Below, piece after piece: positions 26,032 to 33,833 of a stretch of DNA of 64,000 nt (its first letter is position 1; every line of letters begins with the position of its first letter). Source of the stretch: an uncultured Coriobacteriales bacterium (lineage in GTDB: Bacteria; Actinomycetota; Coriobacteriia; Coriobacteriales; UMGS124). Below the pieces are notes generated by a model, which saw only the letters and a program-made list of their open reading frames with translations, was not told where the DNA came from and ran no database searches. A program made the position numbers and the translations under genes. Location of the stretch: the NCBI GenBank assembly GCA_934654475.1, contig CAKUFZ010000007.1, positions 1 through 64,000 of the forward strand. The letters are read 5' to 3'.

Positions 26032-26086
26032 ACGGGCTTGCCGACGCGACACTTTACTTGGCTAAAACCTATAAAAATGGTTGCTT

Positions 26087-26130
26087 TTTCGTGACTTCGC
26101 CGATTATTCGCGTTTTACCACGTCACGAAA
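26087..26130. promoter_or_regulatory. Inverted repeat upstream of serC
   Basis: TTTCGTGAC (26087-26095) and GTCACGAAA (26122-26130) form a perfect 9-bp dyad with a 26-nt gap, 54 bp before serC. It is a possible repressor-loop or mRNA hairpin site controlling the serine operon. Confidence 0.5.
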
Positions 26131-26183
26131 TATGCGAGTGCTAGCATTCGAGTGGCACCTAACCGCCCGAGAAAGAGGAGCAC

Positions 26184-27272
26184 ATGAGCCGCGCATTAAA
26201 CTTCAACGCAGGCCCTGCGGCACTTCCGCAGGAGGTTCTTGCCACCGCTGCATCCGAGATGCTCGACTGGCACGGCACCGGTTTGTCTGTGATGGAGATG
26301 AGTCATCGAAGTTCAGCGTTCAAGCAGATCATCGACTCTGCCGAGGCGTCCCTTCGATCTCTGCTCGGCGTGCCCGACAACTACAAGGTCCTCTTTGTGC
26401 AAGGCGGCGGCACTACGCAGTTTGCAAGCGTGCCCATGAACCTCATGCACACCGGCACCGCTGACTACGTGGTAACCGGTACCTGGAGCAAAAAGGCCTT
26501 CAACGAGGCAAAACTCTACGGCACGCCCCGCGCGCTCGCCACGAGCGAGGACAAAGCGTTCTCCTACATCCCCGACTGCTCCGGCCTTGTTCCCAGCGCA
26601 GACGCCAGCTACGTCTACATCTGCGAGAACGAGACCATCGGTGGCATCGAGTGGAACGAGGCGAAGCTTCCCCAGACGGGCGACGTGCCCCTGGTGAGCG
26701 ACGTGTCGTCGTGCTTCCTGTCGCGCCCCATGGACGTGAGCCGCTACGGCCTCATCTGGGGCGGCGCTCAGAAGAACGTGGGCCCGGCCGGCGTCACCAT
26801 CGTCATCGTGCGCGACGACCTGGTGCGCGAGGACGTCCATCCCGCCACGCCCACCATCCTGCGCTACAAGACCATGGCCGATTCCGGCTCGATGTACAAC
26901 ACGCCTCCCTGCTGGGGCATCTACATCTGCGGCCTGGTGTTCGACTGGATTGCCCGCCAAGGTGGCCTCGACGCCGTGGCAGAGCGCAACGCCGCCAAGG
27001 CAAAGGTGCTCTACGACGTGCTCGACGCAAGCAAGCTCTTCCGCGGCATTGCCTCGCCTGAATCGCGCAGCCAGATGAACGTGACCTTTACCTGCGGCGA
27101 CGCCGACAAGGACGCCGCCTTTGTGAAGGCCGCCACCGAGGCGGGCTTTGTGGGCGTGAAGGGCCACCGCAGCGTGGGCGGCATGCGCGCGAGCATCTAC
27201 AACGCCGTGCCCCAGGAGAACGTGGAAGCGCTTGCCAAGTTCATGCGCGACTACGAGAGCGCAAACGCCTAA
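26184..27272 (+). CDS. serC: Phosphoserine aminotransferase
   Basis: 362 residues, the standard length for SerC; AGAGGAG precedes ATG. Family marks: NFNAGPAALPQEVL at the N-terminus, SHRS substrate-binding motif, VQGGGTTQFA phosphate loop, and the PLP-lysine segment IWGGAQKNVGPAGVTIVIV. It transfers the amino group from glutamate to 3-phosphohydroxypyruvate, giving phosphoserine. It is followed by serA and thrH, so the three-step serine pathway is contiguous; the order of genes is 2-1-3 of the pathway. Confidence 0.96.
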   Translation: MSRALNFNAGPAALPQEVLATAASEMLDWHGTGLSVMEMSHRSSAFKQIIDSAEASLRSLLGVPDNYKVLFVQGGGTTQFASVPMNLMHTGTADYVVTGTWSKKAFNEAKLYGTPRALATSEDKAFSYIPDCSGLVPSADASYVYICENETIGGIEWNEAKLPQTGDVPLVSDVSSCFLSRPMDVSRYGLIWGGAQKNVGPAGVTIVIVRDDLVREDVHPATPTILRYKTMADSGSMYNTPPCWGIYICGLVFDWIARQGGLDAVAERNAAKAKVLYDVLDASKLFRGIASPESRSQMNVTFTCGDADKDAAFVKAATEAGFVGVKGHRSVGGMRASIYNAVPQENVEALAKFMRDYESANA

Positions 27273-27394
27273 GTTCGCGCACGCATCGCACGTATCGCAT
27301 TGAAAACAATGGGCAGCCCGGCATACCTGGGGCGCCCCACACATACAGCAAACGACAGGCACCCCAGCCTGTCCCCCATGAAGGGATGATTTAT

Positions 27395-28558
27395 ATGCGT
27401 AAGGTCAAGACCATCGACAACATCACGAAGAAGGGCCTCACCGACCTGGGCGAAGGCTACGAGATCGTCGACGACATCACGCAAGCCGAGGGCATCATCA
27501 TCCGCAGCTCCTCCATGCATGAGATGACGCTGCCCCAGGGCATCGCGGCCATCGCACGCGCCGGCGCCGGCTTCAACAACATCCCGATCGAGCGCTTCGC
27601 TCGCCAGGGCGTCGTCGTCTTCAACACCCCCGGCGCCAACTCCAACGCCGTGAAGGAGCTCATGGTCTGCCTCTTCATGATGGCAAGCCGCGACGTGCTC
27701 GGCGGCATCAAGTGGTGCCGCGACCACGAGGAGGACCCGGATGCCTACGTGCACGCCGAGGCCGCCAAGAAGGCCTTCGTGGGCCAGGAGATCAAGGGTC
27801 GCACCGTGGGCGTCATCGGCCTGGGCAACGTGGGCTCCAAGGTTGCAAACGCCCTGGTCGACCTGGGCATGAAAGTCTACGGCTACGACCCCTACATCGC
27901 CGTGAAGGACGCCTGGCAGCTCTCCCGCGAGGTCGTGCGCCTCGACGACCTTAACGACCTGTGCGCCAGGAGCGAGTACGTCACCGTGCACGTGCCCAGC
28001 GAGCCCGACACCTGGGGCCTCATCGGCAAGCAGCAGATCGACGCCATGCCCGACGGCGTGAAGCTCTTCAACTACTCCCGCGAGACCCTCGTCGACGAGG
28101 ACGCCGTGGACGCCGCGCTTCGCTCGGGCAAGATCAAGCAGTTCTTCACCGACTTCTGCACGCCCAAGGTGCTGCGCATGCCCAACACCGTCGTGACGCC
28201 CCATGCCGGCGCCGGCACCGCCGAGGCCGAGGAGAACTGCGCCACCATGGCAGTCGCCCAGCTCAAGGACTACCTGGAGAACGGCAACATCACCAACTCG
28301 GTGAACTACCCGGCCGTCCACATGGGCGTGTGCCGCGACGCCGGCCGCATCGCGGCTCTCCACGCCAACATCCCCAACATGATCGGCCAGCTCACGGCCG
28401 CGCTTGCCGCCCAGGGCGTCAACATCACACGTATGGCCAACGAGTCGCTCGGCGACAACGCCTACACCCTCTTCGACCTGGGCGAGCCCGCCACCGAGGC
28501 GACGGTGGAAGCACTGAAGGCTATCCCCGGCATGTATCGTGTCCGCGTCGTAAAATAG
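27395..28558 (+). CDS. serA: D-3-phosphoglycerate dehydrogenase with C-terminal ACT domain
   Basis: 387 residues from ATG at 27395 (AAGGGATG upstream; an earlier in-frame ATG lies on that site). Catalytic NAD domain: GLGNVGSKVANALVDLGMKV, YDPY, Arg in the ARAGAGFNNIP region, and the catalytic His segment TPHAGAGTAEAE. The final ~75 residues (NIPNMIGQLTAALAAQGVNI, TRMANESLG) are an ACT domain, so serine feedback is plausible. First step of serine synthesis from 3-phosphoglycerate. This is the short SerA class without the extra ASB domain. Confidence 0.94.
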   Translation: MRKVKTIDNITKKGLTDLGEGYEIVDDITQAEGIIIRSSSMHEMTLPQGIAAIARAGAGFNNIPIERFARQGVVVFNTPGANSNAVKELMVCLFMMASRDVLGGIKWCRDHEEDPDAYVHAEAAKKAFVGQEIKGRTVGVIGLGNVGSKVANALVDLGMKVYGYDPYIAVKDAWQLSREVVRLDDLNDLCARSEYVTVHVPSEPDTWGLIGKQQIDAMPDGVKLFNYSRETLVDEDAVDAALRSGKIKQFFTDFCTPKVLRMPNTVVTPHAGAGTAEAEENCATMAVAQLKDYLENGNITNSVNYPAVHMGVCRDAGRIAALHANIPNMIGQLTAALAAQGVNITRMANESLGDNAYTLFDLGEPATEATVEALKAIPGMYRVRVVK

Positions 28559-28569
28559 CGAGATGTGAT

Positions 28570-28653
28570 GCGGGTTCTGATGCGCGGCGTTGCGCAGGAC
28601 CTAGAGTACTCCAGTACACGTCGGCCCTGCACGCCTTGCGCATCAGAACCCGC
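28570..28653. repeat. 84-bp palindromic repeat, fourth copy of the 9.6-9.9 kb family
   Basis: Perfect outer arms GCGGGTTCTGATGCGC / GCGCATCAGAACCCGC, inner partial arms and a GAGTACTCCAGTAC core. The outer arm is identical to that of the unit at 9811-9895. It lies in the serA-thrH gap and could fold in the operon mRNA. Confidence 0.85.
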
Positions 28654-28746
28654 TCTTTGCGTGGTGCGGGACCTGCTTTGAGCTGCGAGGGGCGTGCCTG
28701 GCGGTGCGCCCCTTTTCATATTCCCTGAGGTGGAAGGATTCTTGGC

Positions 28747-29346
28747 ATGAACATCGTTTGCACTGATCTGGAAGGCGTGCTCGTTCCTGAGATTTGGATT
28801 GAGTTTGCCCGCGCGGCCAACATCCCCGAGCTGACGCGCACCACGCGCGACGAGCCCGACTACGACAAGCTTATGAAGTGGCGCCTGGGCGTGCTCGCCG
28901 AGCACAACATGGGCATCAAGGAGATTCAGCAGGTCATCGAGACCATCGAGCCCCTTGAGGGTGCCCGCGAGTTCCTCGACGAGCTGCGCGCAACGACGCA
29001 GGTCATCATCCTGTCCGACACCTTCGAGCAGTTCGCCCAGCCCCTTATGCGCAAGCTCGGCTGGCCTACCATCATGTGCAACACGCTCGAAGTTGCCCCC
29101 GACGGCCGCATCACCGGCTACAAAATGCGCTGCACGCCTTCCAAGCTCACCACGGTGCAGGCCCTGCATTCTTGCGGCTACGACACCATCGCTTTCGGCG
29201 ACTCCTACAACGACCTGGGCATGATCGAGGCCAGCAAGGCGGGGTTCCTGTTCCGCTCCACGCCCGAGATTCAGGCCAGCAACCCCGAGGTTCCCGCCTT
29301 CGACGACTACGGTGAGCTCCTCAAGGCCGTCAAGGCGGCACTGTAA
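28747..29346 (+). CDS. thrH: Bifunctional phosphoserine phosphatase / phosphoserine:homoserine phosphotransferase
   Basis: 199 residues, the ThrH length. HAD motif I is unusual for the family but right for ThrH: CTDLEGVLVPEIW (nucleophile Asp, Glu in place of the second Asp). Motif II is ILSDTFEQF, and motif III/IV are KLTTVQALHSCGYDT and FGDSYNDLGM. It dephosphorylates phosphoserine, completing serC-serA, and may move phosphate to homoserine as characterised for Pseudomonas ThrH. A palindromic repeat separates it from serA. Its terminator lies inside the 3' end of the convergent gshA gene. Confidence 0.92.
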   Translation: MNIVCTDLEGVLVPEIWIEFARAANIPELTRTTRDEPDYDKLMKWRLGVLAEHNMGIKEIQQVIETIEPLEGAREFLDELRATTQVIILSDTFEQFAQPLMRKLGWPTIMCNTLEVAPDGRITGYKMRCTPSKLTTVQALHSCGYDTIAFGDSYNDLGMIEASKAGFLFRSTPEIQASNPEVPAFDDYGELLKAVKAAL

Positions 29347-29357
29347 GGCTCGCGCCC

Positions 29358-30659
29358 CTACTGCACCATAGGCCCTTCCAAGGCCTCGACCTGGTATTCC
29401 CTCGCCAGGTCGAGGCCTTTTTGCACAAAGCCGCCCGAGAAGCGCTCACGCACGATGTGGGTGTAGCGCGCCTCGTCGGGGTCGGTGAACTTGCGGCGCT
29501 GGTAAGCCAGGCAGTCGAAGGCCTTCTGGGGCGCATCCACGCGACGCAGGAACACCTCCATCTCGGCAAGCAGGCGCATGGCCGAGTGCGAGACGGAGTC
29601 CACGCCCCAGCCCGGCACGTCGATCTTCACGGTGCGCAGGTCGTAGTGGGCCGCACGCTTGAAGTTCGCCGCCGACTGGATCTGCTGGGCACCCGTCAAG
29701 CGCATTGCCGGCAAGCTTGCAAGCCACACGAGGAAGAGCTGGGCAAAGTACACGTCGGCCTCGTTGACCCCTGCCGAATACAGAGGGTTGAGGTCGAACA
29801 TGCGCAGCTCGATGTGGCTCGTGTTGCCCGGGAGCAGCGTGTCGAGGCCATAGGCGCCGCGCGGCTTCACGCGCACGGGATAGTAGAGCTCGCTAGGCTG
29901 ACGAATGAGCCCCTGGTCAACGTATGCCTGGATGCGCGCGGCGTAGGCAGAGATGCTCGAGTAGTCCAAGATGGGCGTGAACTCGTTCCAATATCCCAGC
30001 TCGCTGCAGCGCACGCTCCCCATGCCCAGGTAGAGGTCGTCGCCGAAGAGCGCCTTCTCGGCATAGGACGAATCGAGCAGCGGGCTCGCGGCCGTCACGG
30101 CGGTCACAATCCAGCCAAAGGCCACGGCCTTCTGCGCCAGGTCGAGGTAGAACGCATCCTTGTAGGCGGCAAAGTCGGTCCCACCGGCTGCGACACAGTT
30201 CGCCTCAAGCAGCGCATCGGCAAACGAGAAGTTGAAGTGGATGCCGCTGAACACCATCTTGTAGCGCCCATAGCGGTCGGAAAGATACTGACGGTAGACC
30301 GTCTTCTCGGCCTGCTCGTCGCAGAACTGCGCGATGGGAACGTCGTTCTCGCTTCTGATGTAGGGCGGGTTCGAAAACGGCCAGAGCAGCTCGGAGGGCT
30401 CCATGGCGGCAAGCGTGCGCTGCTCAACCGCGTCGTAGCCAGCAAGCTCGGCCACGCATGCCTCGGGGCTGCCCGAGATGCCCGTGTTGATCTCACACTG
30501 TATCTCGGAGAAGTCTCGCACGATGTGACCGTGGCCGCCGAAGGGGTTGGGTGTGTGCGCAAGGAACCCCTCGGGCGTCACGCGCAGGTTCTCGCGCTCC
30601 AGCCCGAAATTGCCCTCGAAGAGGTGCGCCCGCGCATTCTCGTTGTCCACATGCAGCAT
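29358..30659 (-). CDS. gshA: Glutamate-cysteine ligase
   Basis: 433 residues from ATG at 30659 (GGAAGGGG upstream). GCL marks at the N-terminus: FGLERENLRVTPEGFLAHT, IVRDFSEIQCEINTG, and later VFSGIHFNFSF, RPRGAYGL-like (KPRGAYGLDTLL) and SHIELRMFDLNPL. It ligates glutamate and cysteine to gamma-glutamylcysteine. Only the ligase domain is present, with no ATP-grasp glutathione-synthetase half as in GshAB, and no gshB nearby; gamma-glutamylcysteine may be the thiol used (inference). It converges with thrH 12 bp away, and its C-terminal codons carry thrH's terminator. Confidence 0.88.
   Translation of the reverse strand: MLHVDNENARAHLFEGNFGLERENLRVTPEGFLAHTPNPFGGHGHIVRDFSEIQCEINTGISGSPEACVAELAGYDAVEQRTLAAMEPSELLWPFSNPPYIRSENDVPIAQFCDEQAEKTVYRQYLSDRYGRYKMVFSGIHFNFSFADALLEANCVAAGGTDFAAYKDAFYLDLAQKAVAFGWIVTAVTAASPLLDSSYAEKALFGDDLYLGMGSVRCSELGYWNEFTPILDYSSISAYAARIQAYVDQGLIRQPSELYYPVRVKPRGAYGLDTLLPGNTSHIELRMFDLNPLYSAGVNEADVYFAQLFLVWLASLPAMRLTGAQQIQSAANFKRAAHYDLRTVKIDVPGWGVDSVSHSAMRLLAEMEVFLRRVDAPQKAFDCLAYQRRKFTDPDEARYTHIVRERFSGGFVQKGLDLAREYQVEALEGPMVQ
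29382..29422 (+). terminator. Terminator of the serine operon, embedded in gshA coding sequence
   Basis: GGCCTCGACCTGG and CCAGGTCGAGGCC form a perfect 13-bp stem with a 10-nt loop, followed by TTTTT on the plus strand. The same bases encode GLDLAREYQVEALEG of gshA on the minus strand. Confidence 0.88.
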
Positions 30660-30712
30660 CGCAACGGCCCCTTCCGCACCTGCGCCACGCCTCGTCGCGC
30701 AAAAAATGACGC

Positions 30713-30855
30713 ATGTTTGCGTTTTAAATCGAACCCGCCCGGTATCCAAGACAAGGCGCTCAACGTTCTACCAGCTAGATGGCTTACCGATGTACAGGCA
30801 ACTCTAGCCGGTCAAATTAAAACGCAAACATACCCTCTTTTTTAAACCGAACCCG
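30713..30855. repeat. Inverted and direct repeats upstream of gshA
   Basis: ATGTTTGCGTTTTAA (30713-30727) and its perfect inverse TTAAAACGCAAACAT (30817-30831) flank about 90 bp. TTTAAATCGAACCCG (30724) is echoed directly by TTTAAACCGAACCCG (30841). The block is in the gshA promoter region; no gene is seen in 30660-30930. Confidence 0.7.
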
Positions 30856-30861
30856 AACCCT

Positions 30862-30913
30862 TGGGGCGCAGAATGCCACGCGCGATGCGGCCGCACGCGG
30901 ATTCTGCGCCCCA
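30862..30913. terminator. Strong hairpin after the M20 peptidase gene
   Basis: TGGGGCGCAGAAT / ATTCTGCGCCCCA, 13 perfect base pairs with inner GC pairing, 18 bp past the peptidase stop. It lacks a clear T run, so termination is likely but not certain. Confidence 0.6.
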
Positions 30914-30930
30914 GACAACCGGAATGCCAG

Positions 30931-32376
30931 CTAGAACTCCAGCTCCATAAGCTTGGCGAGGGCGTAGATGTAAATCTTGAGCGAGCGCTGGAGCAGCTCG
31001 ACCGAGGCGCCCTCGTCGGGACCGTGCATGGAGCCCACGAAGCTCGGGAACTCCTCGCCGGGCTCCTCGGGGCCGAAGCTCGCCGCACAGGCGAACTTGC
31101 GCGCATACGTGCCGCCACCCATGGTGACGGGCTCGGCCTGCTTGCCCGTGAACTCGTTGTACGCACAGATGAGTGCCTGGATGGCAGGATGATCGGGCGC
31201 CACATAGAAGGGCACGGCGTCGGAGGTCAGCGTGAACACAGATCCGTGCTTGGCCGCAAGCTCCTCGAGGATGGGCATCATGTGAGCGGTGGTTGTGGAC
31301 TTGGGATAGCGGATGTCGATGGTCTGCTCGATACGGCCCGCCTTCTTGTGGATGGTGCCGCCGATGCAGGTAAGCGGGTCGAAAAGGTCGTCGGTTGCGT
31401 CGATGCCCACACTCGAACCATCCGTGGAAGCGTGCAGCTGGGAAAGCAGCTCGAGGTAGTCGCGCTCCGCGCCCTCGACGAGGTCGGCGCGCAGGAGATA
31501 GTTCACCAGCATGCCGATGGCATTGCGCGTGCCCTCGGGAAGCGAGGCGTGGCCGCCCTTGCCATGCGCGGTGATGCAGGCAAGTGCGGAGCCAGCCGCG
31601 GGGGCCTGTGCGCCACAGGGCAGGTCAGCCGCCGTGCAGGCAGCAACCTCGATGCCCTCTACCTGGGGCAACGTCGCGGCATCGGCAAGAACCCAAGCCT
31701 GTGCCAGGCCAGGGATGGCGTTGGTCACCGTGCCGCCCTCGAGCGCGACGAGCAGGCCGCCCCCAAGTGCAGGAGAGGTGAACGTGCCGCCACAGTGGCC
31801 CTTCTCACCCACACCAGCAGGGAAATTCGCGTCGGGCGTGAAAAGGAATGCGGGGCTTTCGTGCACCGACAGGTAGTGGTCGACGTCGGTCATGCCGACT
31901 TCCTCGTCACTGCCGAAGATGAGACGCAGGCTATAGGGCAGGGTCTCGCCGCGCTCGATGAAATAGCGGGCCATGTAAGCGGTGAGGACGGCCGGACCCT
32001 TGTCGTCGATCACGCCGCGCCCAAGGAGATAGCCCTCGCGCTCGGTCATGGTGAAGGGGTCCTGGGTCCAACCCACGCCGGCCGGCACCACGTCGACGTG
32101 CGCGATGGTGGCGATCTGCGTGGCGCTCTTGCCGGGCAGGTCGGCATAGCCGATGTAGCCGTCCATGTCGTGAGGCTCCAGGCCCAGGCGCTTCGCCATG
32201 TCGAGCGCACAGGTGAGGGCGCGCTTGGCCTCGGGGCCGTAGGGGGCACCCTCCTCGGCCTTGTCGGACTCGGCCACGCTGGGAATGGCCACAAGCGCGG
32301 CCAGGTCCTCGACCACAGCGGGCCACATGCGCTCGACGTATGCCTCGATATCAGAAATGAGCTGGGTATCGTCCAT
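30931..32376 (-). CDS. M20-family dipeptidase (PepV/carnosinase-like)
   Basis: 481 residues from ATG at 32376 (AAAGGAG upstream). Two-zinc M20 motifs in order: HVDVVPAGVGWTQDPF (first metal His with Asp), GRGVIDDKGP (bridging Asp), GSDEEVGMTD (catalytic Glu-Glu), the lid-domain HGKGGHASLPE, and the last zinc His in FVGSMHGPDEG. Length and lid fit PepV-type Xaa-His/general dipeptidases. It is cytosolic and releases amino acids from imported dipeptides. It is a single gene with a downstream hairpin and an upstream terminator belonging to galU's side. Confidence 0.92.
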   Translation of the reverse strand: MDDTQLISDIEAYVERMWPAVVEDLAALVAIPSVAESDKAEEGAPYGPEAKRALTCALDMAKRLGLEPHDMDGYIGYADLPGKSATQIATIAHVDVVPAGVGWTQDPFTMTEREGYLLGRGVIDDKGPAVLTAYMARYFIERGETLPYSLRLIFGSDEEVGMTDVDHYLSVHESPAFLFTPDANFPAGVGEKGHCGGTFTSPALGGGLLVALEGGTVTNAIPGLAQAWVLADAATLPQVEGIEVAACTAADLPCGAQAPAAGSALACITAHGKGGHASLPEGTRNAIGMLVNYLLRADLVEGAERDYLELLSQLHASTDGSSVGIDATDDLFDPLTCIGGTIHKKAGRIEQTIDIRYPKSTTTAHMMPILEELAAKHGSVFTLTSDAVPFYVAPDHPAIQALICAYNEFTGKQAEPVTMGGGTYARKFACAASFGPEEPGEEFPSFVGSMHGPDEGASVELLQRSLKIYIYALAKLMELEF

Positions 32377-32464
32377 GGGGAAGCTCCTTTGTCTCATAAA
32401 GTTTTGCGAGGTCATGGTAGCAAAACAACGCCAGAAGGGCCGTAACGGTTGCAACCTGGAAACA

Positions 32465-32494
32465 AAAGGGCGCGCCCACAATTGGACGCGCCCT
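32465..32494. terminator. Hairpin terminator after galU
   Basis: AAGGGCGCG ... CGCGCCCTT with cccacaattgga in the loop, 24 bp past the galU stop; a weak T/A context on the minus strand. Confidence 0.7.
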
Positions 32495-32517
32495 TCAGTG
32501 CGGGGAGATATACGGCC

Positions 32518-33414
32518 TTAGGCGAGCACGTCGTCGAGAACCTCGCGCAGGCTGGCGGCATAACGCTCGTCGGCCAGGGCCATGCGCACGTTGGCGGCAA
32601 TGAGGTTGGGGATGGTGCCCGTGTCATAGCCCTCGGCGGGGTCGATGACCACAGCGTACATCTCCTCCTCGGCCAGGGCGCGCACAAGGGCGTCAGTGAG
32701 CTGGATCTCGTTGCCCTTGCCGGGCTCCTGAGTGGCAAGCAGCTCCATGACCTTGGCGGAGAGCAGGTAGCGGCCGAAGATGGCCAGGTTGGAGGGGGCG
32801 TCCTCAAGGGCCGGCTTCTCAACCATCTGGTCGATCTTCCACACGGCGCCGGGCTCGTTGGCCGCGGCACCCTCGGCTCCGGCGAGCGTGCCCACAAACT
32901 GGCCGCCCACGATGCCGAAACGCGAGACCTCAGAGTCGGGCACAGCCACGACGGCGATGACGCTCGCGCCGTTGTGGGCGCGGCTCACCTCGGCGAGCTT
33001 GGGCAGAATGGTGTGCTCGGGCACCACGACGTCGCCAAGCAGCACGTAGAAGGCGTCGTCGCCCGTCTGGGGGGCGGCGCACAGCACGGCGTGACCCAAG
33101 CCGAGCGGTTCCTCCTGGTAGACATAGGAAACAGGCAGCGAGCCAGCATGGTCGACGGCGTCGGCGTACTTGTCTTTGCCGCGGCCGCGCAGCATCTCGG
33201 AGTAGGCAGGGTCGGGCGTGAAGTTGCCCTCGATGAGGGGTTTGGTCACGGAGGTCACGATGACACAGCCGTCGCACTCGGGCGCAGCGAGGGCCTCCTC
33301 AGCCACATGCTGGATGACCGGGCGGTCGAGCACCGGCAGCATCTCCTTGGGAACGAGATGCGTCGCGGGAAGGAAGCGCGTGCCCAGGCCAGCGGCAGGA
33401 ATGATTGCTTTCAT
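32518..33414 (-). CDS. galU: UTP-glucose-1-phosphate uridylyltransferase
   Basis: 298 residues from ATG at 33414 (GGAGGAC upstream). N-terminal nucleotide-binding IIPAAGLGTRFLPATHLVPKE, then KPLIEG, EEPLGLGHAVLCA, a DVVVPE metal site, VEKP and GRYLLSAKVMELLA: all GalU features. It makes UDP-glucose from UTP and glucose-1-phosphate for envelope glycans and galactose metabolism. It is a single gene; the neighbouring MATE/small-protein unit is on the same strand 194 bp upstream. Confidence 0.95.
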   Translation of the reverse strand: MKAIIPAAGLGTRFLPATHLVPKEMLPVLDRPVIQHVAEEALAAPECDGCVIVTSVTKPLIEGNFTPDPAYSEMLRGRGKDKYADAVDHAGSLPVSYVYQEEPLGLGHAVLCAAPQTGDDAFYVLLGDVVVPEHTILPKLAEVSRAHNGASVIAVVAVPDSEVSRFGIVGGQFVGTLAGAEGAAANEPGAVWKIDQMVEKPALEDAPSNLAIFGRYLLSAKVMELLATQEPGKGNEIQLTDALVRALAEEEMYAVVIDPAEGYDTGTIPNLIAANVRMALADERYAASLREVLDDVLA

Positions 33415-33608
33415 TGAGATGTCCTCCATATACAAGCAAGCATGACAATCAAAGGACGGTCGCGACGCCTTGAGAAGAAACTCGCCAAGACGGCGACCGC
33501 AGGTACCACGTACACAAAACTCTACCACGCACGGCGCAAGCGCCCCCGCCGAACAGCCTCACTCCAGCCATAACGCACGGAGTAAACCGTGCCGCACAGC
33601 CAGTCGCC

Positions 33609-33830
33609 TTACGCCCAGGGGTCGCGCTCGAAAAGCGGTTCCTTGCGCGCAGGACGGTCGGAGTAGGGATCGTAGCCGTCGTCGTCTTCGTTCTCCGCGC
33701 GGACAAAGGGCGAGGCCGGCTTGGGCTTGGATGCCGGGGCAGCTGGGGAAGCCGCGCCGGGCTTCGCCGCCCCTGCGACACCCCGGGCGCAAGGCTCACC
33801 CGACTTCTCCACCAGGTTCTTCTCATCCAT
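33609..33830 (-). CDS. Small acidic/proline-rich protein coupled to the MATE gene
   Basis: 73 residues, MDEKNLVEKSGEPCARG. The middle is a disordered Ala/Pro/Lys linker and the end is acidic (ENEDDDGYDPYSDRP) with a final RDPWA. The start lies 3 bp past the MATE stop, and its AAGGAGG site lies in the last MATE codons, so translation is coupled. No domain is recognised and there is no signal peptide. The coupling and the good ribosome site, rather than homology, support it as real. Confidence 0.65.
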   Translation of the reverse strand: MDEKNLVEKSGEPCARGVAGAAKPGAASPAAPASKPKPASPFVRAENEDDDGYDPYSDRPARKEPLFERDPWA

Positions 33831-33833
33831 GCC

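Noticed and set aside
30730..30790. tRNA-like sequence on the minus strand (AGCTGGTAGAAC and GGGTTCGATT)
   Set aside because: The D-arm and T-arm look right, but there is no pairing anticodon stem or acceptor stem. At most it is a decayed tRNA remnant, so not annotated.
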